A DNA stretch of 25,579 bases from Fundicoccus_A sp052115865 (GCF_052115865.1 NZ_JBQKME010000019.1:1-25579), one strand, 5' to 3'. Positions 14,851 to 23,497 are shown, counted from the stretch's first letter. Program-made: numbers and translations. Notes: generated from the letters alone by a model not told the origin.

Positions 14851-16221
14851 TTGACTGGTTTACAAGATTCAAAATCATTAACTTTAAGAAATGAAAAAAT
14901 CAATTATTTAATGTCTAATGAATATAAATATAAAAAATGGATAGAACTTGAAAAAACTGTAGCAAAAGTCCAAGCTGATTTAAATATAATTCCTCATGAT
15001 GCTTATGTGGCAATAAATGAAGAAGTAAATTTTAATAATTTTACTCAAAGCAAATATAATCAAAACCTTGAAAAGATAGGCCATGGTTTCTATTCTTTTG
15101 TGGAAACTATTTTAGAAGGCACATCTAACACAGTTAAAAAATACTTTCACTTTGGATTAACAACACAGAATATTCAACAATCATCTCAAGTACTAATTAT
15201 TCGTGATATTAATTTGGAATTTAATAAGCAACTTTTCCAAATCATAAGTAATCTTACTGATCTAGCCAGCCAACATTCAAACAGTTTGATTGCAGCTCGA
15301 ACACACTCTAAACATGCAATGCCTACAACTTTTGGCTATATAGTTTCTACTTGGATTGAAGAACTTATTACAGCGATTGAGAATTATCAATTTGCCTGCA
15401 AATCATTTGAAGAAATAATGTTTGGTGGAGCAATAGGATCATTTAACTCTCTCGGACTGATAGGAAAACAAATGCATGAGAAAATTGGAAATGAATTAAA
15501 TATTCGCTCAATGAATATCCCAAGTAGAAATATTCAACTTCCTAAAATCCAATATATTTCTAGTATTATATTGATTGCAAATGTACTACATAAAATTGCA
15601 GAAGCGACATACAATAATTCAACTGAAGAAATAAATGAATTCACAGAATCAAGCGATGAAAATCAAGTAGGCAGTAGCACTATGCCCCACAAAATTAATC
15701 CTAAATTATCAAAAGGAATAATAGCTAATTCCATGAAAATTTATAGCCTTATAGATAGTAGTTTATATGCCAACACCAAGCCATACGAAGCTAATAGTGC
15801 TTCATATATGATTCTTGATGCAAATATTAATGAGGTAATTGGATACTTTAATGAAGTATTAATACGATCAGTAAGTTTAAGTAGCACTCTTCAATTTCAT
15901 TCTGAAAAAGCTAGACAAAACATCTTGGATAATGATGGTCTGGATAATTCAGAATATATCATGATGAAACTGAGTGATGTATTTGGAAAGTATGATGCTC
16001 ATCGAATTATTCATGATGTAGCAATTTCGTATCAAAATAACCGACAAATCAGCTATCTCGAGTCTTTACACCAAAATCCGGAGATAAAAGATCACTTTTC
16101 GAAAGAAGAGATAGAAGAATGGTTAAAGCCTGAAAATTATACTGGTTTATCTGAAGAATTAACAAATGAAACTGTCGATAGAGCAAACGAATGGTTGAAG
16201 AAAAAAGAAAATGAATCATAA
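14851..16221 (+). CDS. Class-II fumarase/aspartase superfamily lyase
   Basis: Members of this superfamily (adenylosuccinate lyase, argininosuccinate lyase, carboxymuconate cycloisomerase and relatives) usually cleave a C-N bond in an N-substituted aspartate, releasing fumarate. The 456-residue protein shows the three conserved regions: HFGLTTQNIQQ (about 105-115), AARTHSKHAMPTTFG with the conserved His (about 149-163), and the mobile-loop signature GSSTMPHKINP (about 273-283). It is not a housekeeping PurB by context or detail. The start is odd: the only in-frame start, TTG 14,851, is 10 nt after GGAGAGG, while a better-placed ATG at 14,846 gives Met-Phe-stop. The gene is very AT-rich, with frequent ATA and AGA codons. 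It is divergent from the PTS gene, so its substrate may be the imported compound. Confidence 0.85.
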   Translation: MTGLQDSKSLTLRNEKINYLMSNEYKYKKWIELEKTVAKVQADLNIIPHDAYVAINEEVNFNNFTQSKYNQNLEKIGHGFYSFVETILEGTSNTVKKYFHFGLTTQNIQQSSQVLIIRDINLEFNKQLFQIISNLTDLASQHSNSLIAARTHSKHAMPTTFGYIVSTWIEELITAIENYQFACKSFEEIMFGGAIGSFNSLGLIGKQMHEKIGNELNIRSMNIPSRNIQLPKIQYISSIILIANVLHKIAEATYNNSTEEINEFTESSDENQVGSSTMPHKINPKLSKGIIANSMKIYSLIDSSLYANTKPYEANSASYMILDANINEVIGYFNEVLIRSVSLSSTLQFHSEKARQNILDNDGLDNSEYIMMKLSDVFGKYDAHRIIHDVAISYQNNRQISYLESLHQNPEIKDHFSKEEIEEWLKPENYTGLSEELTNETVDRANEWLKKKENES

Positions 16222-16289
16222 TCTGAATTTAATAATAATTCAATATATTTATATAACCAATTATTATTTTTAACATAAAATAGAGTTAT

Positions 16290-16424
16290 CGAACTTTTAA
16301 ATTAGTGTAGTTTCTTCATAAACATATGACTTCAGACTTACAAGTCATTTTATGGTTTTAATTTTAAAAAATTAAGAATACAATATTTGCTAGTCCATTC
16401 TCAATTCACTAATTTAAAAGTTCG
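16290..16424. repeat. Branched inverted-repeat element, copy 2
   Basis: An 18-bp perfect stem (16,290-16,307 with 16,407-16,424) encloses a hairpin with ATGACTT/AAGTCAT arms extended by CATAAA/TTTATG, plus unpaired AT-rich DNA. The arms match those of copy 1 at 8770-8930 apart from small changes, and GCTAGTCCATTCT near the right arm matches GCCAGTCCGTTCT there. Seven Ts follow the right arm, so this copy can end transcription of the lyase gene. Confidence 0.75.
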
Positions 16425-16471
16425 TTTTTTTATTTATTAATATTCTCTCAAGTTTCTAACCGTATTCAGCT

Positions 16472-16756
16472 TTATTTATTCTGAAATTCCGCTCTTTTCT
16501 TTTCCGAAAACGCCTTCACACCAATCCCTTGATTTGTATGGTCATATTGCTGACCGAAAAACTCTACTTCTAATTCCAAACCTTCCTCTAACGACATCTC
16601 AAACCCTCGATCAATAACATATTTCGCATCCGCAACTGAATTTTCAGCATTTTTCAAAATAAAGACCCCCAAAGCTAGAATTTCTCTAACCATTGGAGGC
16701 CTGCACTGTATATTCAACAATATGTTTAAACTAAGTATCTTCAACCAACATACCAT
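16472..16756 (-). pseudogene. C-terminal remnant of an enoyl-CoA hydratase
   Basis: Residues 30-94 of this short frame match the end of crotonase-family enoyl-CoA hydratases: NAENSVADAKYVIDRGFEMSLEEGLELE, then FFGQQYDHTNQGIGVKAFSEKKRAEFQNK. The catalytic front three quarters, including the oxyanion-hole region, is absent, and the first 25 or so residues do not resemble the family. No ribosome binding site precedes it. It is a decayed fragment of a fatty-acid or short-chain acyl-CoA gene, with no partner genes nearby. Confidence 0.8.
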
Positions 16757-16955
16757 CGATCTTTTAAGTAAGTTTTAAAAACTCATCTGAAAAAGTTTCT
16801 AAATCACTCTCTTTTTCGGTATTTAACAATTTACAAATTTTTTAATTTCAACTATCATCCAAAGTTTATAAATCAGTGTGATAATATCCTGTTTTATAAG
16901 GGTTCATCATGAGGTGAAGAAATTAAATATCCACTCCGATTAAATCAACTTCTAA

Positions 16956-17627
16956 TTATTTTTCAATGGTTAACTGACCATCAATGATTCGGAAAATGCG
17001 ATCGCAATATGTGAGCATTCTCTCATCATGCGTAACCATCACAGTACTACGATCCGTTTCTTCTGTCGTCTTTTTTAAAAGTTGTACAACCGTTTTAGCT
17101 TTTTTAGTGTCTAAGCTAGCGGTAGGTTCGTCCGCCAATATTAATTTCGGTTCAGTATAGAGTGCTCGACAAATCGCAGCACGTTGTTGTTCGCCTCCAG
17201 ATAAATCAGATGGATATAAATCTTTTCTCTTTAATATATCTAACTGTTCCATCAAATCTTGAGCTTTTTGACGATTATATTTTTTCTTTGCAAATTTATC
17301 GACCAATATGAGTTGCTCTTCTATTGTCAAATAAGGAATCAAATTGGAGGATTGTAAGATGAAGCCGATTTTATCATATCTTAGACTATTTTTTTCTTTA
17401 GGTGAAAGATTCGAAAAATTTTTCTCTAAAAAGTTTATTTCACCATTAGTAGGAGATTGAAGTCCACCCATCATCGTTAATAAAGTGCTTTTTCCTGACC
17501 CACTGGGTCCAACTACGGCTACTAATTCTCCAGAATTGATTGAAAAACTTGTTTCTTTCAAGGCTTCAATCGATTCATGACCATCCGAATATGTTTTACT
17601 AACATTTTTAAACGATATAATTTCCAT
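16956..17627 (-). CDS. ABC transporter ATP-binding protein, MacB/LolD/HrtA type
   Basis: This 223-residue ATPase carries Walker A GPSGSGKST, Q-loop ILQSSNLIPYLTIEEQL, the signature LSGGEQQRAAICRAL, Walker B LILADEPTASLD and the H-loop MVTHDERM. It pairs with the FtsX-like permease 9 bp upstream; TAGGAG, which overlaps that permease's stop codon, is its ribosome binding site. The pair resembles HrtAB heme-efflux transporters of Firmicutes and other MacB-type systems that move amphipathic molecules out of the membrane by a mechanical cycle. Confidence 0.92.
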   Translation of the reverse strand: MEIISFKNVSKTYSDGHESIEALKETSFSINSGELVAVVGPSGSGKSTLLTMMGGLQSPTNGEINFLEKNFSNLSPKEKNSLRYDKIGFILQSSNLIPYLTIEEQLILVDKFAKKKYNRQKAQDLMEQLDILKRKDLYPSDLSGGEQQRAAICRALYTEPKLILADEPTASLDTKKAKTVVQLLKKTTEETDRSTVMVTHDERMLTYCDRIFRIIDGQLTIEK

Positions 17628-17636
17628 AAAACGCTC

Positions 17637-18758
17637 CTATTCTAATACTTCCAAAGGATCAATTTTGGCAATGCTACTAACAGAAAATAAAGATCCAACG
17701 ATTGAGAATATCAACATTAATAAAGCGATAATAAAATAGTATAAACCATTTATCTCAAACGGTACTGCAGTTGGTAAAAAATAAGCAGAGATAAGATTCA
17801 ATCCTAATCCAATAGATATTCCAATGACATTAAGAATAATCGTTTGTAATAATACTGATTTTCCGATATAACTTGAAGAGATACCTTGAATCTTCATAAT
17901 CGCAAAAGTTTGTCTTTTTTGATTAGTAATAATATACATAAATACCCCTAAGATAATCGAGGAAATAAGAACTAAAAAGCCAATCATTAAACCAAATGTT
18001 AATACTTGAGCCAAATAACCAGGAAGGTCGAGAATAAATTCATCTACTGGAATGACTTCTACATCATCATTAGATTTAAGAGTGTTTTTTTGATGAACAA
18101 TGATAGCTGATATTAAATCCGGCATATTGGGCGTAGGTGACGTATAGGTTTCAATCTCCTGTTTTGCATTTCGATTAGGATTAAATAACATCATTGCTTG
18201 ACTAGCTATTTCTAAATCAGTATAAATGACAGGAGAAACGCTATATTTAGCTTCTTGAGAAAAACCTACAATTTTTAAATTATTTTCATTACTGCTTAAT
18301 TCAATCGTATCACCTAACTTAAGATTCAATTCATTTTTAAGTGACATTGAGCCAATAATTTCACCACTATTTTCTGGTAATCGTCCCTCCAAAACTTCCG
18401 GATAAATAGGCGAATCTTGACGCATACCAATTAGTACAAAGTTTTCAGTCGTATCGTCACTTTCATTCCCATTCAAATACCCTACGGTACGTGCAATATT
18501 TATGGCTGAAATTTCTTTGTCATCATAATCATAATAGGTGTCTTTATCTAACTGACTTGAAAGAATATTTTTATTGACTCCGGATTTTAAAATAATGCTC
18601 TCAGCATTCCAACGTTCAATCTCACTGGTATTATCCTGTGCTAGTCCATATGCTAAACCCATTAAAAAATATACTAAATAACTAATTAATACAGTAATGC
18701 TAATAATTAAGATAAAACGTTTCTTTTCTTTTTTTATTTCTTTTAGTGCTAAAAACAT
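17637..18758 (-). CDS. FtsX-like ABC permease (HrtB-like)
   Basis: This 373-residue membrane protein has the MacB/FtsX layout: one N-terminal membrane segment (about 15-40), a large extracytoplasmic domain (about 45-240), then three C-terminal membrane segments (about 245-275, 295-330, 335-365), ending in IAKIDPLEVLE as many such permeases do. I use ATG 18,758 because GGAGG lies 6 nt upstream; the start at 18,794 would read through that site. Heme export (HrtB) is the closest role I can suggest from overall similarity. No kinase-regulator pair lies beside it, unlike HssRS-linked hrtAB, so peptide or antibiotic export remains possible. Confidence 0.88.
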   Translation of the reverse strand: MFLALKEIKKEKKRFILIISITVLISYLVYFLMGLAYGLAQDNTSEIERWNAESIILKSGVNKNILSSQLDKDTYYDYDDKEISAINIARTVGYLNGNESDDTTENFVLIGMRQDSPIYPEVLEGRLPENSGEIIGSMSLKNELNLKLGDTIELSSNENNLKIVGFSQEAKYSVSPVIYTDLEIASQAMMLFNPNRNAKQEIETYTSPTPNMPDLISAIIVHQKNTLKSNDDVEVIPVDEFILDLPGYLAQVLTFGLMIGFLVLISSIILGVFMYIITNQKRQTFAIMKIQGISSSYIGKSVLLQTIILNVIGISIGLGLNLISAYFLPTAVPFEINGLYYFIIALLMLIFSIVGSLFSVSSIAKIDPLEVLE

Positions 18759-19015
18759 TTGCCACCTCCAAATAGAATAGGATAAATGTAACAAATAAAA
18801 TTTTTTAAATCAATCAAGAACAACTGTATTCCTTCAAATAGTTTTTCACTTTATTCGATATATTTTAAAGGCAAATGTATTTTTAGTTAAATATTAATAA
18901 TTACTCAATATCAATTTAAGCTTCAAACGTATCAATAAAAAGAGAGACAAATAATTTTACTTAATCTTCTTGATTTTGTTCAGTAAAAATGATGTAATTT
19001 AAAAATTGTGTGGTA
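18759..19015. other. AT-rich spacer without a gene
   Basis: This stretch of about 257 bp between the permease gene and the ISL3 end shows no coding region. It should contain the transporter promoter (TTGATA-like boxes on the minus strand near 18,905), but no clear pair of boxes stands out. Confidence 0.4.
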
Positions 19016-19707
19016 GGTTCTTTGTCAAATAAGGTTGATGAATAAGATTTAGAGGCCAAGTCATATTTTTATGTGACTTGATCTTTTTCTTTGGTTCCGG
19101 TTCATAGAGTCGTGTCATTAATAAAATACGATCTCTAAAATAGCTGAAATTGCGATATCCATAAGCATTTCTTTTTAGTACTTTTATTTTATTATTAATA
19201 CCTTCTAACGGTCCATTTGTAAGGCCTGTAGTAAGTAAAACTATTATGAATATAATCCTTATATTTTTTCAATGTTCTCAATACTCGCTTTAGTCCTGAA
19301 AATATTTTACGTTGTGAAGCTTGCTGAAGTGTCGTTTCAAATAACTCCCAGTTTTTCATACGATAAGCTTGTCCTAAGCCATGAACAACATAATAGGTGT
19401 CTTTCAACATCTCATCTTTATCTAAAAGATAATCTACAATCCCTTGTGTATTCGTTAACCAATCAAACAGTTTAAAAGGATGATAGGTGAAGGATTGTAA
19501 TTTTTCAGGTCTCATCAAAATGAGTTTCCAATATTGTTTGAATTTATTATATAAACGTTCATCTTTCGTCCGTACACTATTCATGAACTGTGTGCGATAC
19601 TTATTGAGTTCTCGACTAATGGCTTGAATGATATGAAAAGGATCGATCATAATTTTGGCTTTTGGGAACCAGCGCTGAATAATGTCCATATAAGGTTTGA
19701 ATAGGCT
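19016..19707 (-). pseudogene. ISL3 transposase, 3' remnant, and right end of the element
   Basis: The minus strand encodes the last part of an ISL3 transposase, from SLFKPYMDIIQRWFPKAKIMIDPFHI through LNKYRTQFMNSVR and the GPLEGINNKIKVLKRNAYGYRNF block to LLMTRLYEPEPKKK. A frameshift near 19,230 separates the last block, so no intact product is possible. GGTTCTTTGTCAAAT at 19,016-19,030 is the terminal inverted repeat. Homology stops exactly where the IS3 end begins at 19,708. The first codons of an ISL3 transposase in the same orientation lie at about 24,440-24,535, so the two are probably halves of one element, with the middle lost. Confidence 0.85.
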
Positions 19708-19779
19708 ACACTAAGTTAGACAGTAAAATTAAGCTCTAGTAGAATGAAATAAAAGAACCTGAAACGGAGAGAATCTAAC

Positions 19780-20067
19780 ATGACCGAAAAAAGAGTACGC
19801 AGAACGTTCACTCCAGAATTTAAAAGACAAGTAGTGCGCCTTTATGAAAGCGGAAAACCACGTGCAGACATTATACGTGAATATGATCTTACAGCCTCTG
19901 CATTTGATAAATGGGTGAAACAAAGCCAAGCATCTGGCTCTTTCAAAGAAAACGATAATCGCACCCCGGAAGAAGAGGAATTAATCAAGCTTCGCAAAGA
20001 AAATCAACGTCTAATGATGGAGAATGATATTTTAAAGCAAGCCGCGCTGATCATGGGACGAAAGTAG
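19780..20067 (+). CDS. IS3-family transposase OrfA
   Basis: The 95-residue protein has the helix-turn-helix of IS3 OrfA (RRTFTPEFKRQVVRLYESGK, then IIREYDLTASAFDKWVK) followed by a leucine-zipper-like coil (EEEELIKLRKENQRLMMENDILKQAALIMGRK). GGAGAG is 7 nt before the ATG. It binds the element ends and supplies the N-terminus of the OrfAB transposase by programmed frameshifting; the downstream orfB frame is broken here. Confidence 0.92.
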   Translation: MTEKRVRRTFTPEFKRQVVRLYESGKPRADIIREYDLTASAFDKWVKQSQASGSFKENDNRTPEEEELIKLRKENQRLMMENDILKQAALIMGRK

Positions 20068-20891
20068 ATGTAATCCGTAACAACGCTCACAAATACTCGG
20101 TATCAGCAATGTGCGAAGTCCTTGGAATCGCTAGAAGTACCTACTATTATGAATCCAAAAAAGAATCAGAGAACGACACTTTAAATAAAGAGATTATCAA
20201 GGTCTTTAAAGAAAGCCGCAATAATTATGGCACGAGAAAAATTAACATTGAACTTGAAAAGAAAGGGCTAATGGTTTCCAGACGCCGCATCGGCCGAATC
20301 ATGAAAGAAGAAGGACTCGTATCAAGTTAGACAGTCGCTCAGTTCAAGCCATTTAAGTCCAAAGTAAATGAAGAGCCAGTAAAAAACATTCTTAATAGAG
20401 CTTTTAATCACCAGGCAGAATTAGCTGTGGTCGTTAGCGATTTAACTTATGTACGTGTGAATGGAAAATGGAATTACATGTGTTTATTTGTCGACCTTTT
20501 TAATCGCGAAATTATTGATCACAGCGCTGGAGCGAACAAGACAGCAGAGCTGGTATACAAAGCATTATCAAGCATTTCAAGACCATTACATCTGATAGAA
20601 ACGTTTCACACAGATGGCGGAAGCGAATTTAAAAATCAATTGATTGATGATGCATTAGAAACGTTCGGCATTCAACGCTCGTTGAGTATGAAAGGCTGCC
20701 CTTACGACAATGCAGTGGCCGAAGCGATGTTCAAGGTCGTGAAAACTGAATTCACAAACGGTGCATGTTTTAGCAGCCTTGATCAGCTAGAACGTGAATT
20801 AAATGATTATGTAAATTGGTTTAACAATATTAGAATCCACGGAACGCTTGGTTATAAAAGCCCTGTGGAATACCGATTACAGACCTTATAA
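20068..20891 (+). pseudogene. IS3-family transposase OrfB, interrupted by a stop codon
   Basis: OrfB provides the DDE integrase core. The frame runs from about KVDVIRNNAHKYSVSAM through ARSTYYYE and NNYGTRKINIELEKKG to EEGLVSS, meets TAG at 20,328-20,330, then resumes in the same frame as TVAQFKPFKSKVNEEP. Catalytic D (VVSDLTYV), D (HTDGGSEF) and E (AVAEAMFKVVK) are present in the second part. The stop lies in AAGTTAGACAGT, which is identical to 12 bases of the element's left end at 19,712-19,723. The copy should be unable to transpose by itself unless the stop is read through. Confidence 0.88.
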
Positions 20892-20910
20892 TATTTGTTT
20901 GATTTAGTGT

Positions 20911-21264
20911 TGACAATCCATTGTATCTTTTTTGTATTACAAGGTAACTTCTGATTAAAAGCGTTAGCGTCTCCCCTCTTGATAAAAATAACCAGTTGCG
21001 GTTGGTCCTATCTTTAATTTCATTGTAAGAATCTCACATAAACCAGACTTCTATTGCAGCAGAACCATACGTTGACTTATACTTCTAACGCAGTGAAATA
21101 AGAATATGCAACTTATAACCTAATTAAATAGTGGTGATACAAAAAAAGTTTTTATTAAGGATATAAAGATATTATGGCTAAGGATATATATCGTTACGCT
21201 CAAGTAAACACGCACTCGCAAGCATTGAATCGATAAATCGATTTATTGAATGAACAGTAGTGTT
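20911..21264. other. Gene-free interval between IS3 and the hypothetical gene
   Basis: No credible gene. One minus-strand frame (about 20,915-21,095) is open for some 60 codons with a single stop, but I cannot match it to a family. A CGAT-rich dyad (AATCGATAAATCGATT) lies at about 21,227-21,242. The interval is probably debris between insertion sequences. Confidence 0.4.
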
Positions 21265-21747
21265 TTATTTTTTACTATTCTTAAATTTATTAATAATACT
21301 ATTTATGTCTTTTCTATCAATGGAATCTTCTTTAGCTTTACTAATAATACCATCTAAATCCCTCTTGATTTCTGTTAATTCATCTATGTTAAGAGAATGT
21401 TCTCTAACTCCACTCGCAATAGCACTTACTTCTTCTATGTCAAAAGAAAGATGAGAAAGTGGAATGTTCATTCCATCGAAAAATTCATCATAAAAAATTA
21501 AAGCTTCAGTGGCTTTTAAAGACATTCCGTCAAAATATTCCTCATACGAATCTATGGCTTCATAAAAAAATTCGTTGTATTTATCTATAACAAGTCTATT
21601 AACAGGTTTATATAGAGTAGCTAGTATGTGTATCGGTAAATATCTATGGACTGATTCTATATACTTTTCTCTTTGTTCTTGGTCAAGAAGTTCGCCTGGT
21701 ATATCAAGAGGATCCGTATAAACACTTAGTGGTTTAATTCTTTGCAA
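21265..21747 (-). CDS. Hypothetical protein, probably 5'-truncated by IS30
   Basis: I do not recognise this 160-residue frame. It is soluble, acidic and helical, with many Tyr, Phe and Asp residues (YNEFFYEAIDSYEEYFDGM, then FYDEFFDGMNIP, which looks like an internal repeat of an EEYFDGM/DEFFDGM unit) and a Lys-rich C-terminus (INKFKNSKK). The only starts are TTG codons without a ribosome binding site. The open frame runs back to a TGA only about 10 bp from the IS30 end near 21,786, so the true start was probably lost on insertion. It may be a fragment of accessory or plasmid DNA. Confidence 0.45.
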   Translation of the reverse strand: MQRIKPLSVYTDPLDIPGELLDQEQREKYIESVHRYLPIHILATLYKPVNRLVIDKYNEFFYEAIDSYEEYFDGMSLKATEALIFYDEFFDGMNIPLSHLSFDIEEVSAIASGVREHSLNIDELTEIKRDLDGIISKAKEDSIDRKDINSIINKFKNSKK

Positions 21748-21844
21748 TAATTTAGATCTTTTAAAATTTCGAAAATTTCAAGTTTAAGTTAGCCGCTTTT
21801 TTTTAGTGTGTTACCAACTAACCTAACTTATTTTATTACCCGTC

Positions 21845-21948
21845 AGTGCTTGATAACAAGCTGAGGTAGAGCAGTCCCTTGGTCGATCGTGCACTTGTCA
21901 GCTTCTTAGCAATCAAGTCATGTCGAGTGAGACTCGGTATCAAGCACT
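21845..21948. repeat. Nested stem structure at the 3' end of the IS30 transposase gene
   Basis: AGTGCTTGATA (21,845-21,855) pairs exactly with TATCAAGCACT (21,938-21,948), with an inner AAGCTGA/TCAGCTT stem and a small GAGT/ACTC hairpin. The outer arm overlaps the last codons and the stop of the transposase. It may stop or stabilise the transcript at the element edge. Confidence 0.6.
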
Positions 21949-23043
21949 AACCGTTTTTTTCGTCTGTTGCACTTGGCGTTCTTTGTGAAATTCTCTCACG
22001 AAACAGTCATAAGGCGTTTGATAGCCTAATAGCTTGCGTGGATAATCGTTCATCCAGTTTTGAATTCTTAGGCACTTTACCTCACATAATGCTTGGAGTG
22101 GTTGTCCTTTAGGGAGAAAGCGACGAATGATTTTATGTTGATTCTCACTCGTTCCACGTTCCCAAGAAGCATAAGGGTGGGTAAAATAGACGTCGAGTGT
22201 ATCCTGTAAAGCGGTATGCAGGCCTGCAAACTCTGAGCCATTATCTGATGTGATCGTTTTAAATAGTTGGTTGAAAGCATCACCTGCGCGTTGACGCAGA
22301 GAGTCCATCGCTTCATCCACAGCCTGAGCCGATTTGTTCTTGAGTTTCAGAATGACTTCATAGCGCGTCTTACGTTCGACTAATGTCAACAATACAGGGT
22401 CACAGACTGCTTGACTACCAATCACTGTATCAATTTCCCAGTGTCCAAAGTGCTCTCTGGTTTCGATTACTTTTGGGTTATCTTCAATCGATGGTCCTAA
22501 GACACGTTTGTTTCGTCGCGCTTTAGTCGTTCGTTTCTTGGTATTACGCGAAAGCTTTTCTAACAAATCCAAGTTGCGAGTTTTCATCACACCGCTATCG
22601 ATCCAATGGTATAACGTCGTTGTACAAGGAACAATCGCAGCGTCAAACAACTGATGTTCACGAGCAAAACCCACGACAACATCGGGGGACCATTTATCTT
22701 GAAGCATCTTTTCGTCTGCCCAGTCAATAAAGGCGTTGGAATCCGCCCATTTAGGTCGCCTACCGCAGTGAAGACGTTGACGCTCATAATTAGCTTGACC
22801 GGCATCGGCATCATATAGTGTGTAGGAATAGTCGTAGGTTTTACCGTTTTGTTTTTGGCGTTTCAGTTGCGTGATGGTGCCTCTTTTCACTTCATTATGA
22901 ATGGTTTGAGGGGATCGCCCTAATAACTTGGCAATGGCGCGGTGAGAATAGGCTTCTTTCTTGAGAATCTGAATGTGACAACGTTCTTGATAAGATAGGT
23001 GTGTCCCTTTTCGTGAGACTGTGTTAAACTGGTCTTGCGTCAT
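21940..23043 (-). CDS. IS30-family transposase
   Basis: The 367-residue protein starts with the IS30 helix-turn-helix (HLSYQERCHIQILKKEAYSHRAIAKLLGRSPQTIHNEV) and carries a DDE catalytic core: D in GHWEIDTVIG, D in TITSDNGSEF and E in RGTSENQHKIIRRFLPKG. AAGGATG lies 8 nt before the ATG. Length and motifs are complete for the family, so this is the one apparently intact transposase in the cluster. It cuts and joins the ends of its own element. Confidence 0.95.
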   Translation of the reverse strand: MTQDQFNTVSRKGTHLSYQERCHIQILKKEAYSHRAIAKLLGRSPQTIHNEVKRGTITQLKRQKQNGKTYDYSYTLYDADAGQANYERQRLHCGRRPKWADSNAFIDWADEKMLQDKWSPDVVVGFAREHQLFDAAIVPCTTTLYHWIDSGVMKTRNLDLLEKLSRNTKKRTTKARRNKRVLGPSIEDNPKVIETREHFGHWEIDTVIGSQAVCDPVLLTLVERKTRYEVILKLKNKSAQAVDEAMDSLRQRAGDAFNQLFKTITSDNGSEFAGLHTALQDTLDVYFTHPYASWERGTSENQHKIIRRFLPKGQPLQALCEVKCLRIQNWMNDYPRKLLGYQTPYDCFVREFHKERQVQQTKKTVSA

Positions 23044-23465
23044 GTGAATTCATCCTTGTCTATTGAGAGTTAGTGGTAACTTCAATATAACATGAAATTC
23101 ACGTGGCGTTTTTTTATGGATTTTTAGAGGTGGCTAACCTCATTATAAAATCCTCCGTATTAATAAATTAAAAAAAAAAGATAAAAAAAGGATAATAAGA
23201 TATAAAAAGGATAATATATTTAGCAATTGATTTTTTTATGTTAAAAGTTATAGCGATTCTACAATGAAAATTGAGTTGAATATGTGTTTAAAAGCAAAAA
23301 AAAGAACATTTAAGACAAAACGATTGAATCCTTGATCATATTAATGACATATTTGAATCAATGAGCTTACAAGAGCTAAAAATGCGTGTTAAATATTTAT
23401 ATGATGATTTCGTAGCTTGCTCGAACTCTCTCTTACTTAGATAAAAAAATTATGAGATACAGCTT

Positions 23466-23486
23466 CGCATTCGCAAAGCGAATGCG
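23466..23486. repeat. Perfect GC-rich hairpin
   Basis: CGCATTCGC-AAA-GCGAATGCG forms a perfect 9-bp stem. It is strikingly GC-rich for its surroundings but lacks a long T-run, so it is more likely an origin-type or transfer-type hairpin, or a mobile-element relic, than a terminator. Confidence 0.5.
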
Positions 23487-23497
23487 GAGACTGTTTA

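Larger units (their letters stand above)
19708..20910 (+). mobile_element. IS3-family insertion sequence
   Basis: The element is bounded by imperfect inverted ends: ACACTAAGTTAGACA on the left, and ACACTAAATCAAACA as the reverse complement of the right end. It carries an orfA and a broken orfB. The flanking triplets (GCT and TGA) do not match, so no target duplication is seen; a deletion next to the element after insertion would explain this and the missing ISL3 sequence. Confidence 0.8.
21786..23141 (-). mobile_element. IS30-family insertion sequence
   Basis: The element of about 1.36 kb has one transposase gene and related ends: AAGTTAGCCGC on the left, and AGGTTAGCCAC as the reverse complement of the right end. 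The left flank contains an AAATTTCGAAAATTT dyad; IS30 elements are known to favour palindromic targets. The transposase frame is complete, so the copy may be active. Confidence 0.8.

Noticed and set aside
14851..16221. Lyase considered as housekeeping adenylosuccinate lyase (purB)
   Set aside because: It lies next to sugar genes, not purine genes, and its GLTTQNIQQ segment resembles the class-II fumarase/aspartase subgroup rather than PurB.
21050..21090. GGTTCTGCTGCAATAGAAG on the minus strand resembles the IS6-family terminal repeat
   Set aside because: Only about a dozen bases agree, there is no matching second end and no transposase nearby.
20915..21095. Minus-strand frame of about 60 codons with one stop, possibly a gene remnant
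   Set aside because: No family motif recognised, no ribosome binding site, and the length is within chance for this composition.
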